Counted from the first letter of the stretch, positions 44,044-53,899 are shown. The stretch: DNA of 64,000 bases from Phycisphaerae bacterium (GCA_016793805.1 JAEUIZ010000028.1:62001-126000); one strand, 5' to 3'. Translations and numbers: made by a program. Notes: a model not told the origin generated them from the sequence alone.

Positions 44044-46404
44044 CTATGGACATCCCGCGGCGAAGGCGTTGAGGAAGCAGGAGAAGTCGTTGATGTTGAG
44101 GGTCGGGGGCGTGGTGCTGCCGTCGCAGTTGGCGCTGGGGTCGCCTGCGGCGAAGGCGTTGAGGAAGCAGGAGAAGTCGTTGATGTTGAGGATGGGGGCG
44201 GTAGAGGAGCCGTCGCAGTTGGCGTAGCAGATGCCGCCCTCGACGGCGCCGAAGAGGACGAAGGAGGTGGCGTCGCCCGGGCCGGGGACGGCGGCGGCGA
44301 TGTCCACGGCCTGGAGGGCCGGCGTGGGTCCCATGGGGGTGAGGGCGAACAGTCGCAACTGGTTTCCGAAGAGGGGCGGGCCCGCGACAGGCTGGAACGT
44401 CGCCGGGGCGCTCAGGTCGATCCACACCATCGTGGGGGCTGGTCCGATCGTGGGGCGAGCGCCGAAGCCGGTGACGGCGGGCGTCCCTCCCGGGCCCGCG
44501 ATGAGTTGCCCGAGCGTCCCCGCCGGGAGCGTGACCTGTCCGACCATCAGGGTGTTGTGGTACACCTGCACGAGCACGAAGTTGGACCCGATGCCGGCGA
44601 AGGAGCCCTGGAGCACCGGCGTTGGGGCGCTGGAGATTCGAGCGACGCCGACGCGGCGCTCGCCCGTGACGCCCTGCAAGCCCCAAGAGGTGATGGTGAC
44701 GATCGCGCCCGCGGAGAGGGGGATGTCGCTGTTGGTGGCGCTGACGCCGGTGAGAGTGGGGGCCAGCGGCGAGATGGTCGCGCCATCGTCGCCCGCTGGG
44801 CCGACGTTGCTGACGAGGATGTTGGTGACCTGGTTGGTGAGGTTGGCGTTGAAGAAGGCGGTGACGGGGAGGTTGGGGAAGAGGTTGACCTTGATGGGCA
44901 TCTGGGTGCAGAGGTCGAGCGCCCCGGACTGGATGGGGATCACGACGGACATGGAGTCGAGGAGTCGGAAGGTGATGGTCCGCGCGTTGGGGCCGGCGAT
45001 GGAGACGAGGCACTGGGAGTTGATGCCGCGTGCGGAGAGGGCGGACTGGATGGCGTCGCAGACGCGGTCGGCGAGGTACTGGGCGTCGCCGCCGACGCGG
45101 AGGCGGAGGTGGATGGCTTCGAGGCAGGCGCCGACGCCGGGCATAGGGCCGCTGGCCTGGAGGAGAAGTCGGACCTGGGTGTTGGGCATGACGTCGCCGG
45201 CGACGGTGAGGACGAGCGTGCCGCCCTGGTTGTCGCCGAAGAACCACTGGATGCCCGGTGGCGGGGGGTTGGAGACGGGGACGAAGACGTTGGTGGATTG
45301 GTCCTGACGCGGGTCGCCCGCGCGATCGAGCGTCCAGACGCCTTGGGAGTTCTCGGGGATGAGGTCGGGCTGGCCTGGGGAGATGGAGCCGCGAACGCCC
45401 GAACCCTTGGCGACGACGATGGGGCCGGGGCTTGCGCCGGGCGGGACTGGGCCGAGGCGGGCCTGGATCTGGGTGTCGGTGACGGAGACGACCGAGAGGG
45501 GGATGACCTCGGTGGGGCTGATTCGGAGGCCGACGCAGAGGTCGTCGGCGCGAGTGCCGAACCCGCAGCCGGAAATGGAGATGAGGGTTCCCTCAGGCCC
45601 GCCGCCCGGCGCGAACCCGCCGACGACGAAGGGGCAGATGTCGATGTTGTCGAAGCCGACGATGTTGCCCGGGCTGGTGCCGCCGGCGAAGGTGCGGATG
45701 CTGGTGGGGAGCGGGAGACTGGGGGCGGCGCCGCCGCCGAGGAACCAACCGGACGGTCGCACTGAGGCGGTCGGCCCGCCGGTGGTGAGGTTCTGGATGG
45801 TGACCTCGACGACCTGGTTCGTGACATAGTCGATGGTGATGGACTGGCGGTACCACTGGTTGGGGGCGAGGTTCTGCCATTGGGGGCCTGGGAAGAGGCC
45901 CGGGGCGGTCGACTGGACACCGGCGGCGTCGTAGACGAGGAAGCCGCTGTTGAAGGCAGCGGCGGTGTTGGGATCGGCCCAGGTGTAGAGGGCGTTGAAG
46001 TCTCGCGTGGAGAGTGGCTGGAGCGAGAAACTCCCGAGGTTCTGGGTGGCGGGGAGCACGCCGTCGAAGCGTGCGCAGAAGTTCCAGGTGATGGTCCAAT
46101 GCGGGGAGGTGGAGAAGTCGTGGTCCTTCTGGGCGCGGGCCTGCTGGGTGCCGCCGAGGCTCCGGCCGCCGCTGAACTGGGCCTGTCCCGCGGGATTGGC
46201 GGGGAGGAGGAGCGAGTTTCCGGCGTAGGAGAAGACGCTGAAGTCGGCGCTGCCGGGAACGGGCTGGTACCAGAGGTCCTGGGGCGGGAGGACGACGCCG
46301 GCAGCGGAGCCGGTGTACGGCGGGTTCTCGAAGCGCACGGAGAGATCGGCGCGCGCGACGGTGGCGCACGCCAGCAACGCGATGAGATACGAAAGCCAGC
46401 GCAT
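44044..46404 (-). CDS. Secreted multidomain protein with C-terminal dockerin-like repeats
   Basis: 786 aa from ATG 46404, chosen over an upstream 88-residue extension because AGGAGG precedes it and the signal peptide MRWLSYLIALLACATVARA begins there. The first 240 residues resemble a LamG/concanavalin-type fold (HWTITWNFCARFDG, WYRQSITIDYVTNQVVEV). A segment of about 230-330 looks IPT-like (GTLISISGCGFGTRADDLCV), typical of secreted adhesive proteins, and later beta segments follow. The C-terminus is two 30-residue dockerin-like units (NINDFSCFLNAFAAG). These Ca-binding loops usually end large secreted proteins of planctomycetes. No catalytic residue is evident. Confidence 0.8.
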   Translation of the reverse strand: MRWLSYLIALLACATVARADLSVRFENPPYTGSAAGVVLPPQDLWYQPVPGSADFSVFSYAGNSLLLPANPAGQAQFSGGRSLGGTQQARAQKDHDFSTSPHWTITWNFCARFDGVLPATQNLGSFSLQPLSTRDFNALYTWADPNTAAAFNSGFLVYDAAGVQSTAPGLFPGPQWQNLAPNQWYRQSITIDYVTNQVVEVTIQNLTTGGPTASVRPSGWFLGGGAAPSLPLPTSIRTFAGGTSPGNIVGFDNIDICPFVVGGFAPGGGPEGTLISISGCGFGTRADDLCVGLRISPTEVIPLSVVSVTDTQIQARLGPVPPGASPGPIVVAKGSGVRGSISPGQPDLIPENSQGVWTLDRAGDPRQDQSTNVFVPVSNPPPPGIQWFFGDNQGGTLVLTVAGDVMPNTQVRLLLQASGPMPGVGACLEAIHLRLRVGGDAQYLADRVCDAIQSALSARGINSQCLVSIAGPNARTITFRLLDSMSVVIPIQSGALDLCTQMPIKVNLFPNLPVTAFFNANLTNQVTNILVSNVGPAGDDGATISPLAPTLTGVSATNSDIPLSAGAIVTITSWGLQGVTGERRVGVARISSAPTPVLQGSFAGIGSNFVLVQVYHNTLMVGQVTLPAGTLGQLIAGPGGTPAVTGFGARPTIGPAPTMVWIDLSAPATFQPVAGPPLFGNQLRLFALTPMGPTPALQAVDIAAAVPGPGDATSFVLFGAVEGGICYANCDGSSTAPILNINDFSCFLNAFAAGDPSANCDGSTTPPTLNINDFSCFLNAFAAGCP
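44057..44190 (-). repeat. Tandem 44-bp identical repeats encoding dockerin-like units
   Basis: A 44-nt sequence at 44057-44100 recurs without change at 44147-44190, a 90-nt (30-residue) period. It lies inside the 3' end of the secreted-protein gene and encodes the LNINDFSCFLNAFAA unit twice. Identical DNA suggests recent duplication or gene conversion. Confidence 0.8.
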
Positions 46405-46528
46405 CGAGGCCCTCCTCAGGCACCTTGGTTGCAGTCTACCGGAAAGTGCGGAAATCGCACCGCATGATCCGCAACAATTCTGCCGAAATTCCGAGGGCAC
46501 GCGGCCGATCGCTAGGTCTCTGTTCGCG

Positions 46529-49500
46529 CTATCGGGAAGGACGCGGCTCCTCGTCGTCATCGCTGAGGTGAGAGGTGTCGGTCCATTCCTGCTCGCCCTC
46601 GGCGAGGCCTGAGTCGGGGAAGTCCGGATCGCCGACGACGGTGATCTCGTGAGCGAGTTCCTTGCCATCGACGGTCAGGACGACGCGATAGGTTCCGAAG
46701 GGGACTCTGGCACCTGCGAGGCCTCGACCAGCGGCGGGGGAGGCGAGCGTCGGGGCGCCAGCGATCGGGGGCGTCGCGCCTGGGGCGGGGCCTTGGGTCG
46801 CGGCGCGAGCGGGCGTTGCGGGGCCGGGAGGGGCGGCGGGTCGTTGTGGAGGGTCGCGTCGCAAGTCCCAGACGACGCGGTGGAGGCCGGGTTTGGTGGG
46901 GAGGTCTCGGAGTTCGCGCACGGCGGCGCCTGCGGGCGTGGTGATCTTGAGGGTGAGTTCGGTGGCGGGAGAGGCGAGAGAGTAGAGGATTGCCGCGCCG
47001 GCGGTCGAGTTCTGACCGCGGAAGTGTCGGGCGCCGCTGATGCCTCGTGCGGGCAGGGAGCGCCAGAGGCGAGCGGTCGCGGGCTTGTAGAGGGTGGCGG
47101 CGGCGGCGAGGGAGTCGGCGGTGAGTTGTCGGAGCGTGGTGGCGTCGAAGACCCAGAGGCTTCGGCCGTGGGTGGCGGCGATGATCTCGCCGGTGGAGGG
47201 GTGCTGTGCGAAGTCGTGAACGGCGACGGTGGGGAGATTGCCGTTCATGCGTTGCCAGGACTTGCCGCGGTCGATGGAGACAAAGGCGGCGAACTCGGTG
47301 CCGACGTAGAGGATGTCGGGTCGTTGGATGTCCTCGCGGAGGACGCGGGTGGAGCCGATGGCGGGGAGGTTGGCGGTGATGGATCTCCAGGAGCGGCCAT
47401 AGTCCTCGGAGGCGAGGAGCATGGGACGGTCGTCGTTGGAGCGGTGGGCGTCGATGGCCATGTAGACGCGTCCGGGGGCGAAGCGGGAGGCCTCGAGCGA
47501 GGCGACCCATCGAGGCTCGGGGAGGAGTTCCTTGAGGGGCCGGCCGGGCTCAGTCGGCGGCGTGCGCGTGGAGCGTCGGCCGGGTCGCGACTCGGGTGGT
47601 CTGGCGTCTGCGGGCGGCGTCGCGGCGGACCGAGGCTCAGCGTTGCGTGGATCGGCGGGGCGATCGGGGGAGGGCTCTTCGCTGGGGGTCTCGGCGGCTT
47701 GCTCGTCGCCTCCGCGCGCGCCACCCCCGCCGCGGGCTCCGCCAAACCCTTCGGCGCGGCCGCCACCGAAGCGGGAGGCCATCGCGGCAACCTCGTCGGC
47801 GTCGAGGGCGCCGTCCTGGTTGGCGTCGGCGTCGTCGAAGAAACGGGCCATTTGCTCGGGGGCCTCGCTGCGTTGGATCTTGCCGTCGCCGTTCTCGTCC
47901 ATTCGGGCGAGCATGGCGGCGGCGCCGCGCGGCCTGGCGGGTTGCTGCTCGCTCTCGGAGGGGGCGGGCGGGTTGAAGAGGTCGATCCAGTTTTTGCCGC
48001 CGTCGCGGGTGGCCCAGAGGGCGCCGTCGTCGGTGCCGACGTAGAGGACATCGGCGTCGAGGGGCGACTCGGCCAGCGCGGTGGCGGAGCCGCGGTCGGT
48101 GCGAGAGATCTCTGGGCTGATGCGTTTCATGGTCGCTTCGGCGGTGAGGGCGCGGAAGACGAAGTTCCCGGCGCTGTAGTAGATTCTGGAGTTGTGTGCG
48201 GAGAGGACGAAAGGGGTCTCCCAGTTGAAGCGGTAGCGGGTGCCGTCGGGCGGTGCGGGGGGACGGAGGCTGCCGCCGCGGCCGGTGCGGAGGTTGCGCC
48301 AGCCGGTGGCGCCGTTCTGGCTCTCGTAGTAGACCTGGTCGGGGTCATGGGGATCGACGGCGCAGACGAAGCCGTCGCCGCCACCGACGCGGAACCAGTC
48401 CTCGTTGACGGCGCCGCCGGTGCGCGACATGGCGGGCCCGCCCCAGGTTCCGTTGTCCTGGAGCCCGCCATAGACGTTGTAGAAAGGCCGGGCGTCGACG
48501 GCGACGTGGTAGAACTGCCCGATGGCGTTGCGATTGAGGTGGTCCCAGTTCTTGCCGTGGTCGTAGGTGACGTAGATGCCGCCGTCGCAGCCGACGAGGG
48601 CGTGGCGCGGGTTGGCGGGATTGATCCACATGGCGTGGTGGTCGGCGTGGACCTCGCGGGCGTAGTCCTCGGTGAAAGTCGTTCCGCCGTCGCGGCTGAC
48701 GTGGAGCGAGATGCCGAGGACGTAGATGGTCTTGTCGGTAGTGGGGTCGACGCGGATCTTGCTGAAGTACATGGGTCGGGGTGTGAGGCTATTGAGGCGT
48801 CGCCAGGTGTCGCCGGCGTCGTCGGAGCGGAAGACGCCGCCGGTCTGGAAGCCGGTGGGCCCTTGCTGGTCCTGGATGTTGGGGAGTTGCCCTCCGAGGC
48901 GGGTGGTGAAGGGGCGGTCGTCGGGGTTGCCGGGTCGCTTGGTGAGTTTGATCGTGGCCTCGACGGGCTTGCGGTCGCGTGCGAGGACCAACTTGACCTC
49001 GTCGCCGGGGGTGCGTTCGCGGAGGGCGTCCTGGAAGCCGGCGTACGAGAGGATGGGCTTGGCGTCGAGGGAGAGGATGATGTCGCCGATCTTGAGGTCC
49101 GCGGCGGCGGCGGGGCCGTTGTTGACGACGCGGGTGATGCGAGCGCCGGCCTCGGCGTCCTCTCCGGTGAGGCCCATGTAGGCGGCGTTGTCGTTGCCGG
49201 CGCCGCTCTTCTCGGTCTCGATGACGATGAAGACGGACTTGGGGTCCTTGTGATAGAAGTCGATCCCGATGCGTCCGATCTGGACATCGGGCAGGCCGGA
49301 GGTGACGCGCTTGAAGGATTCGCCGCCGTCGGTTGACTTCCAGAGGGCCGAGCCGGGTCCCCATTTTTTGACGGGGTCGTTGCCGTCGAAGGCGTCGCGC
49401 TGTCGCTCCCAGGTGGCGGCGAGGATGATGTTGGGATCGCCGGGGCTGATGGCGGCATCGATGACGCCGGTCTTATCGTCGGTCTCGAGGACGCGCTTCC

Positions 49501-50056
49501 AGGTCTCGCCGCCGTCGGTCGTCTTGAAGAGCCCGCGCGAGCCGCCGGTTCCCCAGCATCGGCCCATGGCGCCGACGAAGACGACGTCGGGGTTGGTCGG
49601 GTGGATGAGGACGACGCCGATGTGGAAGGAGTCGGCGAGGCCCATGTTTTTCCAGGTCTTGCCGCCGTCGATGGACTTATAGACGCCGTCGCCCCAGGAG
49701 ACGCTGTTGCGCGGGTTGGACTCGCCGGTGCCGATCCAGACGATGTTGGGGTCGCTCTCGGCGACAGCGATGGAGCCGATGGAGACGGTGGCCTGGCGGT
49801 CGAAGAGGTGCTCGAAGGTCATGCCGTTGTTGGTGGTCTTGAGGAGCCCGCCGGAGGCGGTGGCGACGTAGAAGGTGGTGGGGTCGGAGGGGACGACGGC
49901 GAGGTCGGTGATTCGCCCGCCCATGTTGGCGGGCCCGATGGAACGCCAGGGCATCTGGTCGAACCAGGCGGGGTCGAGGGTGGGCGGGTCGGCTGCGCTG
50001 GTGGCGGCGAATGTGAGGCAGGACGACAGGATCGCGATGCCGAGTCGAAGAGCCAT
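46529..50056 (-). CDS. Giant secreted VPS10/BNR propeller protein with PDZ and EF-hand modules
   Basis: 1175 aa from ATG 50056, behind AAGGAGG; signal peptide MALRLGIAILSSCLTFAATSAA. Repeated Asp-box motifs (SIDGGKTW, TTDGGETW, STDGGESF, SRDGGTTF, TRDGGKNW) mark a BNR/VPS10 ten-blade propeller as in sortilin-type proteins. Inserted in it are a PDZ domain at about 305-378 (ITRVVNNGPAAAADLKIGDI) and two EF-hands at about 710-760 (DENGDGKIQRSE, DANQDGALDADE) that should bind calcium. The C-terminus has an Ig-like strand region and an acidic Asp/Glu tail. Peptide capture or surface sensing is inference; no peptidase motif is seen. It follows the kinase by 67 nt on the minus strand. Confidence 0.85.
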   Translation of the reverse strand: MALRLGIAILSSCLTFAATSAADPPTLDPAWFDQMPWRSIGPANMGGRITDLAVVPSDPTTFYVATASGGLLKTTNNGMTFEHLFDRQATVSIGSIAVAESDPNIVWIGTGESNPRNSVSWGDGVYKSIDGGKTWKNMGLADSFHIGVVLIHPTNPDVVFVGAMGRCWGTGGSRGLFKTTDGGETWKRVLETDDKTGVIDAAISPGDPNIILAATWERQRDAFDGNDPVKKWGPGSALWKSTDGGESFKRVTSGLPDVQIGRIGIDFYHKDPKSVFIVIETEKSGAGNDNAAYMGLTGEDAEAGARITRVVNNGPAAAADLKIGDIILSLDAKPILSYAGFQDALRERTPGDEVKLVLARDRKPVEATIKLTKRPGNPDDRPFTTRLGGQLPNIQDQQGPTGFQTGGVFRSDDAGDTWRRLNSLTPRPMYFSKIRVDPTTDKTIYVLGISLHVSRDGGTTFTEDYAREVHADHHAMWINPANPRHALVGCDGGIYVTYDHGKNWDHLNRNAIGQFYHVAVDARPFYNVYGGLQDNGTWGGPAMSRTGGAVNEDWFRVGGGDGFVCAVDPHDPDQVYYESQNGATGWRNLRTGRGGSLRPPAPPDGTRYRFNWETPFVLSAHNSRIYYSAGNFVFRALTAEATMKRISPEISRTDRGSATALAESPLDADVLYVGTDDGALWATRDGGKNWIDLFNPPAPSESEQQPARPRGAAAMLARMDENGDGKIQRSEAPEQMARFFDDADANQDGALDADEVAAMASRFGGGRAEGFGGARGGGGARGGDEQAAETPSEEPSPDRPADPRNAEPRSAATPPADARPPESRPGRRSTRTPPTEPGRPLKELLPEPRWVASLEASRFAPGRVYMAIDAHRSNDDRPMLLASEDYGRSWRSITANLPAIGSTRVLREDIQRPDILYVGTEFAAFVSIDRGKSWQRMNGNLPTVAVHDFAQHPSTGEIIAATHGRSLWVFDATTLRQLTADSLAAAATLYKPATARLWRSLPARGISGARHFRGQNSTAGAAILYSLASPATELTLKITTPAGAAVRELRDLPTKPGLHRVVWDLRRDPPQRPAAPPGPATPARAATQGPAPGATPPIAGAPTLASPAAGRGLAGARVPFGTYRVVLTVDGKELAHEITVVGDPDFPDSGLAEGEQEWTDTSHLSDDDEEPRPSR

Positions 50057-50123
50057 GCGAGCCTCCTTGGCGCGTCGCGCCAGCGAGCAACGGACACAAT
50101 CTACCGCATCGGTCAAGCCGGGG

Positions 50124-53100
50124 TCACCTGGTCCCAGCCGTCACCGGGGCCGAGCGCCAGACGCGGGGCGTCTGCCCTGCGCAGACGAGGGTGGAGGCGT
50201 CGGCGGCGAGGGACGGGATGATGGACCGGGGGGCGACGAGCATGAGGAGCCCGTCGCCGCCTCGGGTCTCCCAGACCCTGACCGAGTTGTCCATCCCGGC
50301 GGTGAAGACGCGGTCGCCCCGTGGGGTGGCGGCGAGGGAGAGCACGGCGGCCTTGTGTCCACGGAGGACGAGGGGCGGCCCGAGGAGGCTCGCGTCCCAG
50401 ATGGAGGCCAGGCCGTCCTCGCTGCCGGCGAGGAGTCGGCCGTCGGGGAGCGAGAGGAGGGCGCCGACGCGCTGCTCGTGGGCCTTGGTCGTTCGCACGA
50501 GGGCGCCCCGGGCGGGGTCCCAGAGGCGGATGGCGCCGGACTCGCAGCCGAGGGCGACGAGGCCGGAGGCGAGCCAGGCGCCCGAGCACGGGGGGTCGGA
50601 GTCGGCGGGGGCCTGGGCGATGGTCTCGCCGGTGCGGGTGCTGACGACCCAAGCCCAGCGGTCTCCGACCACGAGCAGCCGGCGGTCGGCGTCGGGGATC
50701 TGAGACTGCGGGATGCCGGGAAGTGGCGTCGGCTGGAGCGCGAGTCGGACACCGTCGGCGGCGGGGAGCGGGACAGACCAGAGGATCTCGGACGTGCGCA
50801 GGTCGAGGGCTTCGAGACGACGGTTGCCGCGGACGAGGAGGAGGCGGTCGTGGTCGAGGACGAGCCAGCGGGTGCCGCCCGTGATGGGGATGGTTCGGCG
50901 GAGCGAGGAATGGGCGAGGTCCCATTCTTCGATGCCGGCGTCGGCGGCGGCGAAGGCGGATTGGCCGTCGGGTGCGAGGGCGACGCAGTAGACGCCTGGG
51001 CGGTCGGCGGCGAGGAAGTCGGGATCGTCGCGTCCCGCGCGCGACCACCAGCGGGCCTCGCCGTCGCGTCCAACGCTGAGGAGCGTGGCGGGCGTATCGG
51101 GTGAGGGGTGGAAGGGGTAGGCGAGGAAGATGACGGAGCGAGAGTGGCCCGGGAGGGTGCGCAGGGTGGCGCCAGAGGCGACATCGGCGATGGTGATGAG
51201 GTTGCCGGAGCCGCCGGAGGCGACGAGGGAGCCGTCTGGGCTGAGGGCGACGGCGCGGGCTGGGAAGGGCTGGGGGCGCTCGCCGCTGACGGGTTCGAGG
51301 TCGGGAGTTCTCCAGCAGCGGACGAAGCCGTCGTTGGCGGCGCTGGCGAGGACGCGGGCATCGGCGGAGAAGGAGAGGGCGCGGACGTCTTCGGTGTGCG
51401 CGCTCGCGGAGGCGATCGGACGGCCGGTGGCGTGGTCCCAGAGGTCGACGCGGCCCTTGAGGGAGCCGGTGGCGAGGGTGCTGCCGGAGGGAGCGAAGGC
51501 GAGGGCGGTGACGGTGTCGTCGGCGTGGATGGAGGTCAGGAGCGTCCCGGTGGCGGCGTCGAGGACGATGGCGGTGCGAACGAGGCCGACGGCGACGCGC
51601 GTGCCGTCGGGGGAGAAGGCGGCGGCGTAGGCCCGGCCGTCGCGGACGGGGAAGGACCAGAGTGGGGAGGGGGTTGCGGGGTCAACGAAGGAGAGGGCGC
51701 CGGAGTCTGGAGCGAGGAGACAACGGCGGCCGTCGGGGCTGAGGGCGAGGCAGCCGGTGGGGACGCCGACGGGCCACTGCTGGAGCGTCGAGCCGGAGGC
51801 GAGGTCGATGAGGCGGCTGACGCCCCCGAGGCGAGAGACGAGGAGGCGGTCGGCGGCGAGCGAGGCGGAGACATCGCCAGGCTCGGCGACGACAAGGCGG
51901 CGCGTGCTCTGGTCGATCTGCCCGGCGAGATATCCCCACTCCCAGCGGCGGAGGTCGGGCGGGCACTCGTCGAGGAGTTCGGCGGCGCGGGCGACGTCGC
52001 CGGCGTTGAGGGCGGATTGGGCGAAGCCGATGCGATTGAAGTAGAGGCTCTGGCGGAGGGACTCGGCCTGGGAGTCGGCGCGGGCGGAGGCGCGGGTGGC
52101 GACGACGGCCTGCCAGGAGGCGAGGATGGCGCCGATGAGGATGGCGGCGAAGACCCCGGCGAGTCCCCAGACGAGGGGACGGTTGCGGCGAGCGAACTTC
52201 CGCCACTGGTAGAGCGTGGAGGCGCGGCGGGCGCGGACGGGCTCGTCACGGAGGAAGCGTCGGAGGTCGTCGGCGAGGGCGCCGGCGTGGGGGTAGCGGC
52301 GCTTGGGGTCCTTGTCCATGGCCTTGGCGACGATGGTCTCGACGTCGCCCTTGAGGGAGCGGTCGATGGAGCCGAGGGGTTCGGGCTCGTCGTCGCGGAT
52401 CAGGCGGGCGATCTCGGGGAGGCTCTTGCGGGCGACGTCGAGGGGGAGGCGGCCGGTGAGGAGTTCGTAGAGCATGACGCCCAGGGCGTAGACATCGGTG
52501 GTGGGGCCGACGGCGCGCGGGTCGCCGGCGACTTGCTCTGGGCTCATGTAGGCGAGGGTGCCGACGAGTTGGCCGGTCTCGGTCTGGAGTGTGGAGACCG
52601 GGCCGTCGGCGTCGGCGAGGCGGGCGACGCCGAAGTCGAGGATCTTGGGCTCACCGAGGGAATCGACGAGGATGTTGGCGGGCTTGAGGTCGCGGTGGAC
52701 GACGCGGGCGTTGTGGGCGTGGGCGACGGCGTCGCAGACGGAGGCGATGAGGGCGAGTCGCTCGCGGAGGCCGGGGCGGGTGGAGCGGACCCAGTCGGCG
52801 AGGGTGACGCCATGGACGAGTTCCATGGCGAAGAAGGGGAGCGGTCCGGCGGGGGTTTCGGCGGTGCCGGCTTCGAAGACCTGGGCGATGCCCGGGTGGT
52901 GGAGCAGGGCGAGGGCCTGGCTCTCGTGGCGGAAACGGCGGAGGGCGCTTGGCCCCGCGGCACCGGGGCGGATGATCTTGAGGGCGACGGTTCGGCGCGG
53001 CTCGTCCTGCTGGGCGACGTAGACGAGGCCCATGCCCCCGGCGCCGAGGAAGGAGGTGAGGGTGTATCGCCCGACGCGTTCGCCGAGCGAGGGCGCGCCG

Positions 53101-53315
53101 AGCCAGGCGCGGGCCTGCTCGCGGGCGCGCGCGGCGGCGGGGGCGGCGGGCTCGAGAAAGCCCTCGGCGGACTGGTGGTGCTCGAGGAGGGTTTGCACCT
53201 CGAGGAGGAGGTCGGGGTCGTCGGCACAGAGTTGGGCGAGGAGTCGCGGGCGATCGGAGGGGGCCGCGGCGAGCACGGCCACGAAGGCGTCCCTGGCTCG
53301 CGCCAGGTCGCTCAT
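50124..53315 (-). CDS. Ser/Thr protein kinase with transmembrane helix and WD40 repeats
   Basis: 1063 aa from ATG 53315, overlapping the sigma stop by 4 nt. The Hanks-type kinase domain spans about 77-360: LGAGGMGLVYVAQQDE (Gly loop), VALKIIRPG (Lys), VVHRDLKPANIL and LDFGVARL are intact, so catalysis is expected. A transmembrane helix follows (WGLAGVFAAILIGAILASW), and then at least seven WD40-type repeats to the end (e.g. LWDHATGRPIASASAHTEDV, VRVWETRGGDGLLMLV) that should lie outside the membrane as a propeller sensor. The pair of ECF sigma plus kinase is a known planctomycete arrangement, in which the kinase likely controls the sigma or its target. Confidence 0.9.
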   Translation of the reverse strand: MSDLARARDAFVAVLAAAPSDRPRLLAQLCADDPDLLLEVQTLLEHHQSAEGFLEPAAPAAARAREQARAWLGAPSLGERVGRYTLTSFLGAGGMGLVYVAQQDEPRRTVALKIIRPGAAGPSALRRFRHESQALALLHHPGIAQVFEAGTAETPAGPLPFFAMELVHGVTLADWVRSTRPGLRERLALIASVCDAVAHAHNARVVHRDLKPANILVDSLGEPKILDFGVARLADADGPVSTLQTETGQLVGTLAYMSPEQVAGDPRAVGPTTDVYALGVMLYELLTGRLPLDVARKSLPEIARLIRDDEPEPLGSIDRSLKGDVETIVAKAMDKDPKRRYPHAGALADDLRRFLRDEPVRARRASTLYQWRKFARRNRPLVWGLAGVFAAILIGAILASWQAVVATRASARADSQAESLRQSLYFNRIGFAQSALNAGDVARAAELLDECPPDLRRWEWGYLAGQIDQSTRRLVVAEPGDVSASLAADRLLVSRLGGVSRLIDLASGSTLQQWPVGVPTGCLALSPDGRRCLLAPDSGALSFVDPATPSPLWSFPVRDGRAYAAAFSPDGTRVAVGLVRTAIVLDAATGTLLTSIHADDTVTALAFAPSGSTLATGSLKGRVDLWDHATGRPIASASAHTEDVRALSFSADARVLASAANDGFVRCWRTPDLEPVSGERPQPFPARAVALSPDGSLVASGGSGNLITIADVASGATLRTLPGHSRSVIFLAYPFHPSPDTPATLLSVGRDGEARWWSRAGRDDPDFLAADRPGVYCVALAPDGQSAFAAADAGIEEWDLAHSSLRRTIPITGGTRWLVLDHDRLLLVRGNRRLEALDLRTSEILWSVPLPAADGVRLALQPTPLPGIPQSQIPDADRRLLVVGDRWAWVVSTRTGETIAQAPADSDPPCSGAWLASGLVALGCESGAIRLWDPARGALVRTTKAHEQRVGALLSLPDGRLLAGSEDGLASIWDASLLGPPLVLRGHKAAVLSLAATPRGDRVFTAGMDNSVRVWETRGGDGLLMLVAPRSIIPSLAADASTLVCAGQTPRVWRSAPVTAGTR

Positions 53316-53899
53316 GCGCGGGACCCGTGCTGCTCGCCGCGGAGTTCGCGGTGCAGCCAGGCGCGGGCGAAGTTCCACTCGTCCTTGACGGTGGTCATGG
53401 AGAGGCCCATGGCGGCGGCGGTGTCCTCGATCGAGAGACCGGCGAAGTAGCGGAGCATGACGATCTGGGTCCACCGTTCGTCGCGTGCGGCGAGGCGATC
53501 GAGGGCCTCGTCGAGGGCGAGCATATCGACGGCATCGGGCTCCGCGGCGAGCGAGCCCTCGTCGATGGGCACGGCCTTGCGACCCCCGCCGTGCTTGGTG
53601 GCCATCTTGCGGCGGGCGCGCTCGACGAGGATTCGGCGCATGGCGGTGGCGGCGGCGGCGAAGAAGTGCCCTCGGCCGTGCCACTTCATGTCGCCGGCGC
53701 CGATGAGACGGAGGTAGGCCTCGTGGACCAGGGCGGTGGGCTGGAGGGTGTGGCCAGCGGGCTCGTGGGACATGTGGGCGCCGGCCATGCGGCGGAGGGA
53801 GTCGTAGACGAGGGGGAGGAGTTCGTCGGCGGCCTTGGTGTGGCCGTCGTTGATCGCGGAGAGGAGCCGCGTGACATCGGTGGAGTTAGGGTCGCTCAC
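53312..53899 (-). CDS. ECF sigma factor (planctomycete type), GTG start
   Basis: 195 aa from GTG 53899, with GGAGG at 53909-53913, nine nt away. Region 2 runs from DELLPLVYDSLRRMAGAHM through HEAYLRLIGAGDMKWHGRGHFF, and region 4 has DERWTQIVMLRYFAGLSIED followed by AAAMGLSMTTVKDEWNFARA, the helix-turn-helix for -35 recognition. It matches the ECF group common in planctomycetes, often adjacent to a Ser/Thr kinase rather than an anti-sigma. No anti-sigma gene is here. It starts a likely three-gene minus operon sigma-kinase-VPS10 protein. Confidence 0.92.
   Translation of the reverse strand: MSDPNSTDVTRLLSAINDGHTKAADELLPLVYDSLRRMAGAHMSHEPAGHTLQPTALVHEAYLRLIGAGDMKWHGRGHFFAAAATAMRRILVERARRKMATKHGGGRKAVPIDEGSLAAEPDAVDMLALDEALDRLAARDERWTQIVMLRYFAGLSIEDTAAAMGLSMTTVKDEWNFARAWLHRELRGEQHGSRA

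Noticed and set aside
42439-45765. A plus-strand open frame of about 1100 codons across speB and the dockerin-like gene
   Set aside because: It is antisense to two well supported genes, is low-complexity Arg/Gly/Asp-rich, and has no ribosome site or recognisable domain. High GC content produces such frames.
46649-49336. A plus-strand Gly/Val/Glu-rich open frame of about 895 codons
   Set aside because: Antisense of the VPS10-type gene, whose propeller, PDZ and EF-hand motifs are clear on the minus strand.
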